Shown piece after piece: positions 43,876 to 56,550 of a stretch of 64,000 bases of DNA. Below the pieces are notes generated by a model. That model was not told the DNA's origin. It made no database searches and saw nothing but the letters and a program-made list of their open reading frames with translations. Numbering within the stretch: position 1 is the stretch's first letter; every line of letters begins with the position of its first letter. A program made the position numbers and the translations under genes. Origin of the DNA: Laccaria trichodermophora (lineage: Eukaryota; Basidiomycota; Agaricomycetes; Agaricales; Hydnangiaceae); assembly GCA_018417955.1 (NCBI GenBank), contig JACTVC010000008.1, positions 186,001 through 250,000 of the forward strand, in the 5' to 3' direction.

Positions 43876-46800
43876 CTACAATTCTACAGCGTGCGGTTCA
43901 ACTTCATTTGTCCGAGTAGACCTGAGAATAGAAGAGAGGATAACATCAACTGCTGGATCGAACACCACACCCAAGTTTTCGGGGCCAGCGGCGCGAAAGT
44001 CCGAAGGAGCCAGGTGGTCATCACCACTTGGCCTATCATCCACAATGCCTGCAAGCGGAAGTTGTTCTATAACTGACTCCGCACTAGGACGATTTTGAGG
44101 CTCTTGATTCCAACACATTTCGATTACCTTCCAGATTTCGTCAGACAAGAGGCCTGTGTCGGCTGGACGAGGTGGCCGGGAGCCTTCAACCACTTTCCTC
44201 ATGACCGTAATGTCGCGGGAAATCTTATGGAAAGGAACATGTCCCGTATAAATCTTTATAGATTGATCATCAGTGCCTTCCACAATACGGCCTTGGAGAT
44301 GCCGACTTACCTCATAACAGACACAGGCAAAAGAATAAATATCACTGGCTGGCGTCGCCTTGGCAAATTCGTCAGAAGGTGGGTCAATCAACTCTGGTGC
44401 CTGCCATCGCAGTGTCCCGCTACTCTGATGTCCGGTAGTCTGAATTGAAGTCCAACAGAGGATACCTTCGTCAACAAGGTTGGCCAATCCGAAGTCGGCG
44501 AGGCAACCGCGTTCATTACGATTCACGAGTACATTCAACTGAAAGGAAACCAATTATTAGTTAGCACCGAAAAACTACTGAAGAAAAAGGTCTTACACCT
44601 TTGAGATCCCCATGTATGACTTGATTCTGATGGAGGAATTGAATTCCCAGTATGATATCCCATACCTAACAAATTGGTCACTTAGTTCTTACATAAAAAC
44701 CAAGAAGAATCAATGTCTTACCAGAAGTAGACGGTTCGCGAGGGGATGTTTCTTGAGATACTCAGTCACGTTTCCATTTTCCATCCATGGAGATACGAAG
44801 GAAATTCTTCCATTCGTATCATCGAGATGATAAACTCCGTAGAAAGGGAGGATGTTTGGATGGGACAAATGTCCCCAAAGTAGGGCCTCTTTGAGAAAAG
44901 CCTGTGATGTAAGACATTTACAATCATTGAAGGCATCAAACAGACTTACTTTCAGTAGATGCTTAATTTCCGTCCTTCGATTTACTTTGATAATTTTTAA
45001 GCAAATGGCCTGGTTGCGGGAGCGACCTTTATAGATCTCGCCAAAGCGGCCTGAGTCTAACATGTCGCTGTCCCGTTCAAGATCCGTTATAGTCAGGCAT
45101 CCAGGATACAACTTCGATAATTTCGAAAGTCGCAGAAGCGCTCCTAGAATATCGTTCCTTGGCAAAGAAACTAGCTCCGAACAATCAAGCAACTTGGGGG
45201 TAATGAGGTTCGTGATGATACTGAGCAGTCACATGACGTACCGTTTGCAGAAAATTTAGCATCTTCTGAGCGCTCTCGCCCCCTAACTTAAGCAGAGACT
45301 TGTAAGCAGAGTTGTCCGATGTGTCTGTAAGAATTCGAGCCAGATTTTCACCAACGTGTTTGAGAAACGTTTGAGAAATGATTGCAGTCAAACCCGTATG
45401 TTGCGTTTCGTCGATTAGATGCGGGTTCACAAAATCGAGAACGCTTTCGAGATGATTCATAACGACATTTACGCCTTGTATCGTGGATTTGTCTGGAGAG
45501 TTTTCAACTTTCTTTTGCAAACTAAGTTGTCCCCACTGTCCGAGAAGAATCCGAAGACGTTGTTGGGCCCACTGCAGCCGGTTACAATCCACGAGCGCTT
45601 CCTTGATATCCATTCCGCTCGAAACCTGTAACAAATATGAAACAATTCGGTGTAACGTCAAATCCTCTGGGCAAGTCGTCCGAACAAATACTGGCCACGG
45701 GAGGTCATCCCACTTGATTTTCCCGATGGTTGGCAACTCGGCCCACATTTCTTTATGAATCTTCTCGAGAAGCAATATGCGGGACTTGGACATCTCCATC
45801 TTATCAAGTCGACAAAAACGCTCTTGAATGCTTTCGGAGTGAGGGACAGAGTCATCTGGGAGTGGCGCACGCTGCAACAGAGCAGCAGATATAGGTTTGA
45901 TCGTCGACAGGCCGTCATAGTAGATGTGGCCGAAGCAATCTGCAAAAGCGAAGGTCAGATGACTGAGAAAGAATGGAATTTCTTTGTTGAGAATACGAAC
46001 CACTTGAGACCCAGTCCTGGGAACCCTGTCTCGTGTCTTCCGCCTGCTTTCTCTTTGTGCTGTCCTCCTCCCTCTTCCCTGTCTCTTCCTCCTGCCCCTT
46101 CCTCTCCTTCTCCTCCTCGGTCTCATCTGTCCTACAATCGCCTCCTTCCGCTTCCGTTCTCAACTCCTCCTCCTTTTCCAGCTGCTTTGTTTTCTCGATC
46201 TCGTCAAATGACCTCTGTCTTGCTGTCAATGGTTGACTTGGTATCTCCTCTTGTCTCCTCCAATCCTCTTCCCATAGGCCAACAGCCCAAAAGGGTAATT
46301 TTACAGGCCCATGTGCAGCGGAGTTCTCTCCAGAGCGTCCGGGTTCCTTTGTGTACTCCTCCTCAGGTCCATCGTTATCATCACGAGGACTATACGCTGC
46401 AGGATGGTTATGGTATCGGGTTGACTCCGAAGCTAAATGAGAAGCGTCTCCGCGTCGACCAGCAGAGTGTGGTAACGTTGCTCCAGCTCCTGGGTGCAAT
46501 AAAGGAGGGCGAAAAGTTGACTCGTAGCCACGTCGACCTTCAGGAACACCCACCCAATCTTTCCAGCTAGAAACTTCACCAACTGGAGGAGACGTCACGC
46601 GACGACGAGGAACAGATTGGGGCCTGGTGATTGGCAAGCTGTTGAAGACACTAGCAGAGTAATCTACAAAATCAAGGTCAGACACAAGGCAGCCTCTGTT
46701 GAAGGATACAGACCGTCATAGCTATCCCTTTCAGATACATCTGCCCTCGAATTCGAGCTCTGACGGGCACGATCCGAACGGTGGTCCGACTTAACATCTG

Positions 46801-49278
46801 GTTTCATAACATGGTCTAGCCTTTCACGACTGTCAATAGCATTCAAGTCCTGCAAAGACCCTCCTGATCTGGTTTTTGGGACCAACGATGGTGGGGTATG
46901 ATACCGCGAAGAGTCTGATGGCGATTGAAAAGAGTAGTGTCGCATGAGTTTTCTGTCCTTGTGTGACTCCTGATAGCTATTGTTGGAGGATGAGTGCGTG
47001 AGACCTTTCCATCCAGAGTCAGCAGAATGCGGAGGAGAGAGATGATGTCGAGGTATAAAGTCATGGTAATCGGAGCGTCCATCTTGAGCAACGGAAAATT
47101 GTCGACCTATATGCCGAGTAACTGGAGGAGAAGAGGAGTGGTGCCCACTATCACTTGGATGAGAAAAGTCTGGCACAATTCGCTGTGCTCGAGCAGTCAA
47201 TGGTGGGGCAAGAGATGGGATTGGCGTAAGTCTCAGAGAAGCAGGGACAGGGCTTGCGTGTCTCTCGTCACCTCCATGATGATGAAAGATGGAATACCAG
47301 CGACCGCCACTATGACGTGTCCCAGATCCCTTCTCCCTCGCCTTCTCTGATGAAGCCAAAGGCCCCTTTGTCCTAACAGCCGGCCTCCCTCGTGGTCTAA
47401 ACTCGGGCAGTTCATAATCACTGTCCACTTCTGGGAGTTGGGTTCCCGAAGCTGTGGTTACGGATCGCACGCTGGTTGGGCTACCTTGCTGACCATGAAC
47501 AAAATGCTTGGAAACAGCGGAACTGCCCGCCGGAGAGATAGAAGGTTTTCTTGCTCCAGAAGTGGGAGGTGAGCGGGCTGTATATAGCTCGCATATGGAA
47601 CACTGTGACCGCTCATGGTCTGTGGTTCTAGATAAAGACCGATCTTTTTTGGCCACAATACTAAGTTTCTCCGGTGTGGGCCGTCGAAGTCGTGTGGATG
47701 CGTCCTCAAGGCCTGAGTCTGCGAGCTCGGGAGTCATCCAAGTTTCGGGGAGAGATGGTCTTTTGTAGACCGTTGTATGAGCTGGTTCTCTTTGAATACT
47801 GTGGAAGTGCTCAGCCCATTCGCGAGTGAAGGTGACTTGTGTATCAGACCCTCGACGGGAAGCAAGACCAGAGACGACGGGGTTTGCTCTTTCCCTCCTC
47901 TGCTCTTCTCTATTCGGCTTCTCGATACGAGCCGAGTAATCTACAAAATAAAAGGTCAGTCACAATGTAAGAGAGAGGTTTCTGCTCATCATTACGAACC
48001 AATATCGTTCCTATGTCTTTCAGAATCAATTCGACCTGATTTTGAATACGAGGTCCGACGAGCATGTTTCGGAAGGTGGTCCGGTTCATCGGAATTCAAT
48101 CTTTCACGATCTTCAAAAGAATCATTGCGCAAATGCTCGCTTGATCCAGCTCTCGTGGCCGATGACGGTGACTTGTGTTTCGCTGAAAGACGCGATGATG
48201 ATAAAAAGGGGGCTTGTCGCTCACGTTCTCCGTCCTTGCGCGAGTCCTTATAGTGACTGGACGAGGAAACTTTCCGTCCTGAGCCAGCGGAATCCCAAGG
48301 AGAGGGATCTTGTTGGGGTATCGAATCTTGATCATCTAAGAGCTCGTCGCCGGCGAAGAAAAACTTTGGTTCTACACATCGAGGAAGTGGAGATGACGGG
48401 AATTCGTTATCATCTCTGGCATGAGAAAGTTCTTGTGAAATTGACTGTGCTCGAGTGGAGAGTTGATGCAAGTTCCTCGCATTATCATATGTTGCTGATC
48501 GTGATTGAGGTGGTAGAGAGGAGCGGTGATCAGTATTGGCGACCCGGGGGTATGAGGGTGACTTGTCAAATGGACGATCGTAGAGGCGCTCCACTGCTTG
48601 GCCTATCATTTCTAAACCCTCCTTCAGTGAAGTGAGAGACGGAATGGGAATTCTCACTCGAGAAGCAGAGATAGGGTTCTCGTCACGTCCACCAGGTGCA
48701 GAACACGAGCGACCGTCTCTGCCACGGATGTCAGAGTCCTTCTCGTCTACCCCCGTCAACGAAGTCCAAGGCGCCTTTCTTGTATCAACCTGCCTCCTCC
48801 CTAGTTCCAGACCGCCCTCACGCATTTCGTCATCATTTCCCGGCAGTACAATTGCCGTAGCCGAGCTAATGGATCGCATACTGGTCCTGCGACGTTGTCG
48901 TTGGTCATGGACAGATGACTCGGAGGCAGCAGAATCCCCCTCTAAAGGGGGTACCCAAGCTGCTCGTCGCTCAGATATGGAACGCCGTGAGCGCTCGAAA
49001 TCTGTAATCAACCCTGCCGTCCACTGCGCCTTCACCTGAATGTGGCGCTCCTGGTCTCGGTCGAGTTCAACCTTGCGTTTCTCCACCGCTCGGAGTTGTT
49101 GGGGATTCATGGGAGCCTCATGCTCTGTGGTCGAAGGCTTGCGGTCAATCCGCTGACGATAACCTTGTAGAGCTGGTCGTCGCGGTATTCCTAGGTCCCA
49201 TTGATTGTAGTTTTCCTCGGGTTCGATGACAGCGCCACGGGGAGAGCTTTTGCTGCTCTTAGGTGGTAGAGGTGGCAT
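43876..49278 (-). CDS. large HGDLK-type protein kinase with duplicated disordered exons
   Basis: Nine exons (49278-48000, 47940-46714, 46663-46004, 45939-45242, 45192-44950, 44901-44722, 44665-44597, 44538-44311, 44253-43876) give 1653 aa. Residues 1-1055 are Ser/Arg/Pro-rich and disordered. They are encoded by three long exons whose junctions all fall in D|DYSA, and exons 1 and 2 are clearly related. Residues 1056-1290 are a conserved helical regulatory region. The kinase domain has SGRFGEIYKG (about 1335), ICLKIIK (Lys about 1354), HGDLKGLNVLV (about 1447, HGD for HRD), ADFGLAN and WQAPEL. It belongs to the TKL-like kinases expanded in mushrooms. The substrate is unknown. The last four-fifths of the 3' half is duplicated at 56574-59060. 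Confidence 0.8.
46714..49278 (-). repeat. tandemly duplicated long exons within the kinase gene
   Basis: Exon 1 (to 48000) and exon 2 (to 46714) encode alignable sequence: LSTRAQSISQELSHARDD with LTARAQRIVPDFSHPSDS, DPSPWDSAGSG with LSPPHSADSG, and DRERLNSDEPDH with SRERLDHVMKPD. Both introns start after GA(T)-type codon position 1 and the next exon begins ATTACTC. Exon 3 shows weaker similarity. The gene therefore grew by exon duplication including the intron borders. Confidence 0.7.
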
Positions 49279-50042
49279 AAAAGCTATTGGCGATGCTGCG
49301 GGGATCCTTAAGATGTCTTATCGACATTTTGATGGCGCGCTGTGCACATCTCTCGTGGAATCATCAGAAAAAGCGCTCAACGTCAAGTAAGCTGTCGATC
49401 ATGGATAGCCTATAGATGGCAAGTCGACTCCGTGCACAAGTGTTTGTAAACTTTGAATCCACGGACTGGAAGCAGGAAATCATCGTCTACGTAGTGCACA
49501 AAGCCGAAGAATTACACGCTGCGAAAAATTGGCGACAGCGGTACACATTTGAAGTCCCTTGGAATTGTTAAAGCTGTTTGCCATAATAGGTAGACCCTTG
49601 AGAAATCCTACCTTTATGACGCGAGTATATTTGCAGGCAGTAGCAGTGCCTGCCATGGACGAAAGTGGAGCAATAGGCAGCAACTTGCGTCGTCCGAAGG
49701 TTTGTACTCGAGGTGACTATGGTTCAATCAAAGACGCTGGCCCGGATCTCGAGTTATACGCAGTCAGCCAACAGTCAGCTCTAAAAATTTGTGTAAGTTA
49801 CATAAACATCATAGAGACGATTTATGCGGTGTACTAATTCGACACTTACCCAGAAGAAATGTGCCTTGGATTGTAGACTGCAAACTTATGGGTGGTTGAG
49901 TCGACGTTGGAGCTTGGAGAGGCTTGGAGGTTTGAGGCTTGGAGGTTTTCAACTTATCAAACCTGTGGCTGTGACCCAACCCCGCAAGCCCAACAAAATG
50001 CAAAACCATTTTCACACCCTTCCCAAATATGCATGTATTTAT
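49279..50042. other. intergenic region upstream of the kinase gene and U6
   Basis: A forward frame at 49559-49837 is open but has no recognisable product. Positions 49915-49955 hold short tandem words (GCTTGGAGGTTT). The last 60 bp are the U6 promoter region with AT-rich words (AAATATGCATGTATTTATG) about 15-35 bp before the snRNA start. Confidence 0.4.
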
Positions 50043-50066
50043 GTCCCCTTCGGGGTGACATACGAA

Positions 50067-50097
<31 letters not shown>

Positions 50098-50164
50098 GGC
50101 CCCTGCACAAGGATGACACGCTTTCCCGGAGTGGTAGACCTACGGGTCTCAATATTTATTTTTT
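50043..50164 (+). ncRNA. U6 spliceosomal RNA
   Basis: The 5' hairpin GTCCCCTTCGGGG is followed by AAAAATTGGAACGATACAGAGA, containing the invariant ACAGAGA box (50081-50087) that pairs with the 5' splice site. Then come GATTAGCATGGCCCCTGC and AAGGATGACACGC, containing the U4-pairing region and the AGC catalytic triad. The conserved end GTGGTAG lies at 50131-50137, and a T-rich polymerase III stop is at 50159-50168. All catalytic elements are intact. The extra 20 nt between GTGGTAG and the T run is unusual, and the mature 3' end may lie earlier. The core of the introns in this window matches what this snRNA recognises. Confidence 0.93.
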
Positions 50165-50719
50165 CTTTTGGACTTTTGATATTGTTCAGAACTGCCAGAC
50201 ACTGTGGGAAGTGATCGCACCCCATTCGAGTGATTCGTTTACGCTTGAATCAAGTGCATAGACACTTGGTTGGAGTGTTTGTCACACCTATATGAAGTGA
50301 TGCACTAATTTCAAAACACTTATCTACGGTGTTTTGGACACTGATCAGCCCAAAAGTGCACCATAGAATCACTGTCGAAACACTTATATGTGGTGCGCTG
50401 TCCTAGGTGCTAGCTACTGGTACCAATTTCGCACATGAAGCGTAAAACCATATAAATATAGTACTACTACTACGATTACCACACCTCTACCTACTCAATC
50501 GACTCGGAGTGGTGAGATTTTACTCACCACGATGCTCAAACACCCTCCAATCCAGCTTGGTACGAATCAGCTCAGCCTAATGTGCTTGAGGGGCCGAAGC
50601 TGCACTAGACACAGTGCGAGTTGAGACTCCTTGTTATACCGTATGGACAATGGACACGCTTACCGACCGCCACAGAATCACTGAGAGGGCATTGAAAACG
50701 CGCCAACAAGACGCGCTCG

Positions 50720-50815
50720 CTTCCGACAGAGCGAGCGGCGCGTTTCTGACAGAGCGAGCGGCGCGTTTCCGACAGAGCGAGCGGCGTGTTTCCGACAGAG
50801 CGAGTGGCGCGCGGC
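50720..50815. repeat. 23-bp GC-rich minisatellite
   Basis: Four tandem copies of CGACAGAGCGAGCGGCGCGTTTC with single-base variants (CTGACAG, GGCGTG, GAGTGG). CpG-rich. No gene spans it convincingly, although a forward frame 50614-50961 stays open. Confidence 0.8.
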
Positions 50816-50964
50816 GTGACTGCGATGTCCGACGTCAGCGCAGAGGGGACTTTCTTGATGTGATAGGGGCCTACCTTGCTACCGAGTGCCTTCGTTCTCA
50901 AGGCAGTGATAATTCAATATCGACCTGTCGATTGAATGTTGTGGGGTATATAGAAGCTTGAAAT

Positions 50965-53900
50965 GTGGCGCGTGCGTGGTCATTCAGCCGTATCAGCGAG
51001 CAGGTGGATCCATACCAACGTCAATTCCAGTGTGGAACTGAGGGGGAAATCAGCCTTGTTCATAGCGCGTGAGGATCGTCGACACACCTATTGATCCTCT
51101 CGAGTTCTAGCCGCTTCTCCCCCTCTCGGATTACGAGTTCGGTTCCAGATTATGTCAAGCATTCACAGAAAAAGGTGATTAATGTTACGAAAGAATGTGA
51201 TAGAGTGACAGTACCCACATAACACGCATATACGGACTCTCTCCACACAGCGATCCTCGATCTTGGGAGTTTGTTGTAGTAGCCCTTCAATGAACGTAGG
51301 AAACTCTGTAAACACATATCAGACACCAAAAGTGAGACAAAATAGCAACTTACCTCAGTAAATACCCCCTTTCAGGTCGCGAGACCCTTAGAAAGCGGAG
51401 GATGTCGCCAATGTGGTCGTAGGTGATTGGGGTATGAGGACAAGTTGTATTTCAAACTCCGACGAACTCTCAATGAAATACAGACAAACAAACGCGTCGC
51501 GCACGTTCAGCTCACCTTGAGCTCACCTGTTACTAGTCCTTGACAACAACTTAACTGTAGAGTACAAAACCAAATCGATTACATACCTACAACACACTTA
51601 ACTGTTTGGTTAAAAATTCTGAGCAATTGTCCATCCAGAGCATCTTCTAATAAGTCAATTAATGCCAGTGCAGCGCCAGAAACAGGACGAGGAAGGCAGA
51701 GTCGCGTTGAACAACAGCCCATACTTAGATGGTAACGATAGCAGGGAGCCTGGTAGCAGCTATTAAATATCGAAGTTCACGTCATGAGTCCTAGACTTAA
51801 GGAAGCACAGCAAGTGCTGCATGCGTTGCGGCATCGAGTACATCTCCACCTCACTCACAAGCACCTGACGCTGACCTCAGCTGTGGCTTTTTCTGGAAAT
51901 CATTCGGCATCGTTGTCGCTCTTTTCACCTTAAACGGTGTATTCAAGGTTCTCCGATGGGCGCTCACCGTGCATTTCCCTTCACTTCATCCTACCATGAT
52001 ATCAACTTACACGCGTCTTACTGAAGTTCTCCTACAGATCTATAGGGCATCCCGGGTTTCACGTCTCTTGGGTGCCTATCCGCATCCTACATGTACAACA
52101 GTTTCCAAGTGACGGTAACCGCTCCAGAGGGCATGGCGCACGACCACACATTCGACGTCCGTGGGGGCACAGTTGGCTACCAACGGGGTTACTGGATTCA
52201 GAGGGTTGTATCGAAGTTGCCGGAGTCGTGGGATCGCGAGTCGGAGCCACTCAGATGTTAGCAGTCAGATTGGGTGCATTCGAATTAGTGTGTCGACATT
52301 CGCTTGTTCCAAGTGTTGTGTTTGAAGCGAATGTGCACACTTGAGCATGTACACCGCATCCAAGTGCCGAAAAGCCGGAATCAGTGATGTCACACCGTAC
52401 TTGAGTGCATGTGCTTCCCACAGTGCAGAGAGATAGAAGCAGATTGAAATTGTTTTGAACGTTTCGCTCGTTCATTTTTCCGTCTTACGCTCGAGGATTA
52501 ATCAAACTCGAAAGGATCACGAGAAAGACCGATTGCATAAACAACGCGGGAGATAATACAGATTTGAGGACATAAGTATGCTAAATTACATTGGCAGAGC
52601 AAAGAACATGATTTCGTTACATTAGTATAGGCAGCGGGACCTGTGAGAAAGGAGAACATGAAGACGGAGCTGCCAATGGATGGGATAGGACAGCGTACCA
52701 TAGTAAACACATCTCGGTAGTGATGCATGCCAATGCACGGAGGTCTTCGGATGTTGCGCGGACAGGGTCAACTTCGGACAGAGTTTCCGCAGACATGCGT
52801 TGAAACGGAACACGGAGAGTTCATTGAGGTGATCGATCGGGCACACTGATATGAAAACGGAACCGTTAGCCCAAGGAGACGAGAAACAGATGAAGTACTA
52901 CCCGACTGTCGCGGAATATGTGTGTTCAGGGTGGCTTTGTGTTGACAGCCGATGGGGAGGTTACTGACCCGCACAGAGGTTAGCGAGGGTGTGGAACAAG
53001 GCGGACGTACCGAAGCATGAGCGAGCGTTGAAATCGACGCCACAAAGAACAAGGTACCTGCTCAACACAATAAATCGTTGTCATCCATTTTCAACAAAAA
53101 AGAACACTCACCCAACCGACGCCCATCCCCATCCAAAGAAGCACGTCACCCAATCGTACGAACTCAACCAATCACCGCTTTAACACCCGCAAACAGCAGT
53201 GCCCAAGTACACGCAGTGTGCACCAAGGGAGGACATCATTCCTACTGCCGTTCAAAGTGCCCACGTCCGGTTTGACGATGCCAGAACTAAGCTCGAGGTA
53301 ATCCAACCCGTTGGAAAAGGGCTGAACAACCTCCAACATCATCGTGATCGACCAAGCCCGTTAGGAGATCAGGACGCCCGAAATCCTCGACAGCCCGATG
53401 GATCCAGGTGTGGGATCACCCAACTGCCTGCCCAAGCTCTTTTAGAGCCGTTTTCCACACCCGGATAACACCAGTACCCAGGATGTTTTGAGGACATGAT
53501 GTGGTGCGTGTGGTTGGTTTTGGTCGTATACTGGGATGGATCGCGCCCGCCGTCCTTTAGCGAGGAGTCCAGAGATGCTGTTGAGGCCCGGAGCGGTCCA
53601 GAGAAGATGAGGAATTAGATGGAAGAAGGAAGGAAAGGCTTGGGCAGGTTGCACATTGTATTTATAGGGCTGTGTGGCTCGAGCACATGATGACTAGAAA
53701 GCACTCAAAACACAAGGATGAACCGGCAGCAGGAAAGGATGCGGCACCCACAACGAATAGATCACCCGTAAGTATTCGCATCACGTGACCGTCGCGTCGT
53801 GAAGCAAAAATTTATACTCCGTCACATCATCGTACTTTCTCGTCTGAAGAGTGCGGTCATTCCATTGAACGGGGCGGAAATGGAGGTATTGGTGACCTGC

Positions 53901-54490
53901 TTTCCGTCATTACTCAAGACACTCGCCAACTTTGCCCACCTGACTCACCTCGAATGCCTCCAATCAACGTTCTCCAATAGCACCAATATCCGCCGCACTG
54001 ACACCGCCATGAATTCAAACATATGACGACTGTACTACCCTCTCCTCGCAGAGATCGGTCACCAGTCTTTCATCGGCGGACATCCACTGGGCGACGATCA
54101 TACGCGAAACTTATCAATTTGGCTGTCTAGGACGTTGACTTCACGAACAATCCACGTGCTGTGCACAAGTTTCTTGGCGGCATCATATTTGTTTCACAAC
54201 GATTCAACTCACTTGCAACTTGCAAATGTATTGAGAGAATCGCACGCTCACCAATTTCCAGCAATCCGACGCAACCTTGTGCAGTTTTCTTTGGGGCGTT
54301 AAAAACGGTTCCACATATTCTGATGGGGCCTTGAACTTGAAGTTTGAAGGTCTGACTCAGCGTGCACTCGCGGCGGTTTGTGGCCTTTACCCGACCAACT
54401 TAAACGGCTCTCAAACACGGATTTCAATACTCACTCCAACTTAAACAACTTGGCACGTCTTGGCACTAGTATGTAAAGGGAAAGTCGAGG
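50965..54490. other. long gene-poor interval
   Basis: Minus-strand exon-like pieces occur at about 51200-51320 (FPTFIEGLLQQTPKIEDR, after a TTTACAG acceptor) and 51345-51440 (DHIGDILRFLRVSRPE, before a GTAAGT donor), but their frames do not join. Frames at 52498-53052 (minus) and 53078-53470 (plus) look non-coding. No RNA gene or repeat was recognised. Upstream of 54492 there is no clear TATA. Confidence 0.35.
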
Positions 54491-54491
54491 T

Positions 54492-55868
54492 ATGCGCCGA
54501 AATCTAATCCGCTACCCCTCGCTGATCATGTTCACTAATAGCTTCATCTTCTTGCTCGGCCTTTTCGCCCTCGCCCTCCAAACAATTCCTCAAGCCGCGT
54601 CTGCTCCACTCCAGGTACCTTTCGACCAATTCTTGGCTACAGTCAAGGCAGCCAATTTTCATCAATGGCGGCACAGCACCGTAGACAGTGAGGCGTCATT
54701 CAACCAAATGAAGGCGCACATTCTCGACATGTACAGCGGCGTCGGGAGCGTCAAGCATTCCTTTATACACGACGGCCGCTACGCCGACTGCATCGACATT
54801 CACAGGCAGCCGTCCCTTGCAGGTCGTCCCCTAGCAACTGCACCAGTCGCTGCATTGAACCAACCTCCCACCTCACAAGGGGGACCTACGGGCCCAAAAG
54901 TACCCATAGACTCCCCGCTGACGCAAAACCTGGTAGATCCTTTCGGGAACTCTATCTCCTGCCCGGACGGAACCATCCCCTTCGCCCGCCTAACTCTCGA
55001 GCGATTGACCGCCTTCCCCACCCTCGCCGGGTTCTTCGCAAAGTCCACAACCGGCGCTGGGCAAGCGCTGAGTGGCCGAGAATTGGAGGGGGGACTTGAG
55101 AGCCGAGGCCCCTCAGCCCAACCCCACTTGTACGCCTACGGTTTCCAACAAATCACCAATTTCGGTGGTCACTCATGGCTGAACCTATGGAGCCCCGTTG
55201 GCGATTTCAGCCTCTCCCAGCAGTGGTACGTAGGCGGGTCCGGAGCTAGCCTTCAGACAGCCGAAGGGGGGTGGGTTGTCTACCCGCAGCATTTCAGCAC
55301 CCATGCTGTGCTCTTCATCTTCTATACACCAGACGATTACACTACCGGCTGCTATAACCTGGAATGCAAGGCCTTTGTCCAGATCAACAAAAATTGGAAC
55401 CTTGGAGGGACGTTTGACCAGTACAGCGTCACGGGCGATGGGCAGCGCGGCTTTGACTTGCAGTGGAAATACTATCAGGGCAATTGGTGGTTGTACCTCA
55501 GAGGCTCGAGCGCAACCTACGACGCGGTCGGCTACTACCCTGGATCGGTCTATAATGGCGGACAGTTGACCAAGAACGCGGAGCTCATTGAGTATGGCGG
55601 CGAGGTTACGAGGTTCACGACGGCAGATGTCTGGCCGCAGATGGGCAGCGGAATGTTCCCGAGCAAAGGATATTCGGAGGCCGCTTACCAGAACACGATT
55701 TATTATAATCCGCGCAACGAAAATGATGGCGTTGGCGTTTGGTCGTTCTTGACGAAGGTCGTAGTGGGCAGCCATAGCTGCTGGGACATCAACATCACGG
55801 AGTCGGCTCAGGGAGGCGGTTGGGGTACTTTCTTCTTCTTTGGCGGGCCAGGTGGTAACACATGCTGA
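54492..55868 (+). CDS. secreted neprosin-type (glutamic) peptidase
   Basis: A single 458-aa exon. A signal peptide core lies at about residues 17-38 (FIFLLGLFALALQTIPQAASA). If translation starts at the second Met (13), it becomes a standard signal peptide. The pro-region (40-110) has VKAANFHQW, GVGSVKHSFIHDG and DCID, as in neprosin activation domains. The neprosin domain (about 215-458) shows YAYGFQQITNFGG, AEGGWVVYPQHF (Glu258), TGCYNLECKAFVQ, NWWLYL, VGYYPGSVY and EYGGEV (Glu371). The two Glu are the expected catalytic pair of this prolyl-cutting peptidase family. The C-terminus ends GGGWGTFFFFGGPGGNTC, typical of fungal members. It is intronless, unlike its neighbours. Confidence 0.9.
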   Translation: MRRNLIRYPSLIMFTNSFIFLLGLFALALQTIPQAASAPLQVPFDQFLATVKAANFHQWRHSTVDSEASFNQMKAHILDMYSGVGSVKHSFIHDGRYADCIDIHRQPSLAGRPLATAPVAALNQPPTSQGGPTGPKVPIDSPLTQNLVDPFGNSISCPDGTIPFARLTLERLTAFPTLAGFFAKSTTGAGQALSGRELEGGLESRGPSAQPHLYAYGFQQITNFGGHSWLNLWSPVGDFSLSQQWYVGGSGASLQTAEGGWVVYPQHFSTHAVLFIFYTPDDYTTGCYNLECKAFVQINKNWNLGGTFDQYSVTGDGQRGFDLQWKYYQGNWWLYLRGSSATYDAVGYYPGSVYNGGQLTKNAELIEYGGEVTRFTTADVWPQMGSGMFPSKGYSEAAYQNTIYYNPRNENDGVGVWSFLTKVVVGSHSCWDINITESAQGGGWGTFFFFGGPGGNTC

Positions 55869-56164
55869 TTCCTTGACGTCTCTTTCAAATTGAAGCACCG
55901 TTAAAAGTATTCTGCTTGTACTTCGTAGTATTGTATTGTCCGACTTGACGCTTTGTGTTCATAATTGAAAATCTTGTACAATGTATCGCGGTCACGGTTC
56001 AGACGCGGTTTCAAGTTTAACAAGATACCTGACCATTTGAAAATGGCCTGAACAAGAATTCGAAAATCGTTCATTTCAGCTGTCGGCTGAATTCTCGGGC
56101 AAGGTTTGAAGAAATATCACTCCCTAAGTCCAATCTAACCTCAGCTATAACATTACCGCGATGC

Positions 56165-56550
56165 TCAACTTATCCAAAAAACCTTCTTGAAAAACCCCTT
56201 CGGCTTCTCGTAACCAACCTCATCATTGAACGACACAAAAATATTCCCATCCCTCGTCTCACCAATCACCTTGATCAGGCGGCTCACGCCCCCTCACCGT
56301 TCTCCCCCCATTGCTCAGCATTGAACAAATTCACCAGGGAAACATTTATTTGTACCTTCATCCTCTGCTCGAGAACGTCATAATCTGTGCCTTCACCTCG
56401 TCTGAGAACCTTACTTTCCTGTCCCCGAGTTTCAGAGTTTGCTTCAAGTTCGCGCTGTACTCTTCCAAGTTAAAAAAACCAAATGCAAAGATGTTGGATG
56501 GGAATGACTGTGACCTTGTCGCGAGTAAAAGAGGGGTAAGCAAGGACTAG
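56165..56550 (-). pseudogene. coding remnants of an unidentified gene
   Basis: On the minus strand, FGFFNLEEYSANLKQTL (about 56500-56450) and, in another frame, LIKVIGETRDGNIFVS and FNDEVGYEKPKGFFKK ending in a stop near 56165 look like real protein, and FNAEQWG lies between. Frames change without good splice sites. This is probably an eroded 3' end, cut by the duplication that begins near 56535. No family assigned. Confidence 0.3.

Noticed and set aside
52498..53052. Minus-strand membrane-protein gene
   Set aside because: Some hydrophobic stretches and splice-like sites, but no continuous frame could be built and no family motif appears.
55185..55898. Long minus-strand frame opposite the neprosin gene
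   Set aside because: Antisense shadow. The plus-strand frame has a signal peptide and full neprosin motifs.
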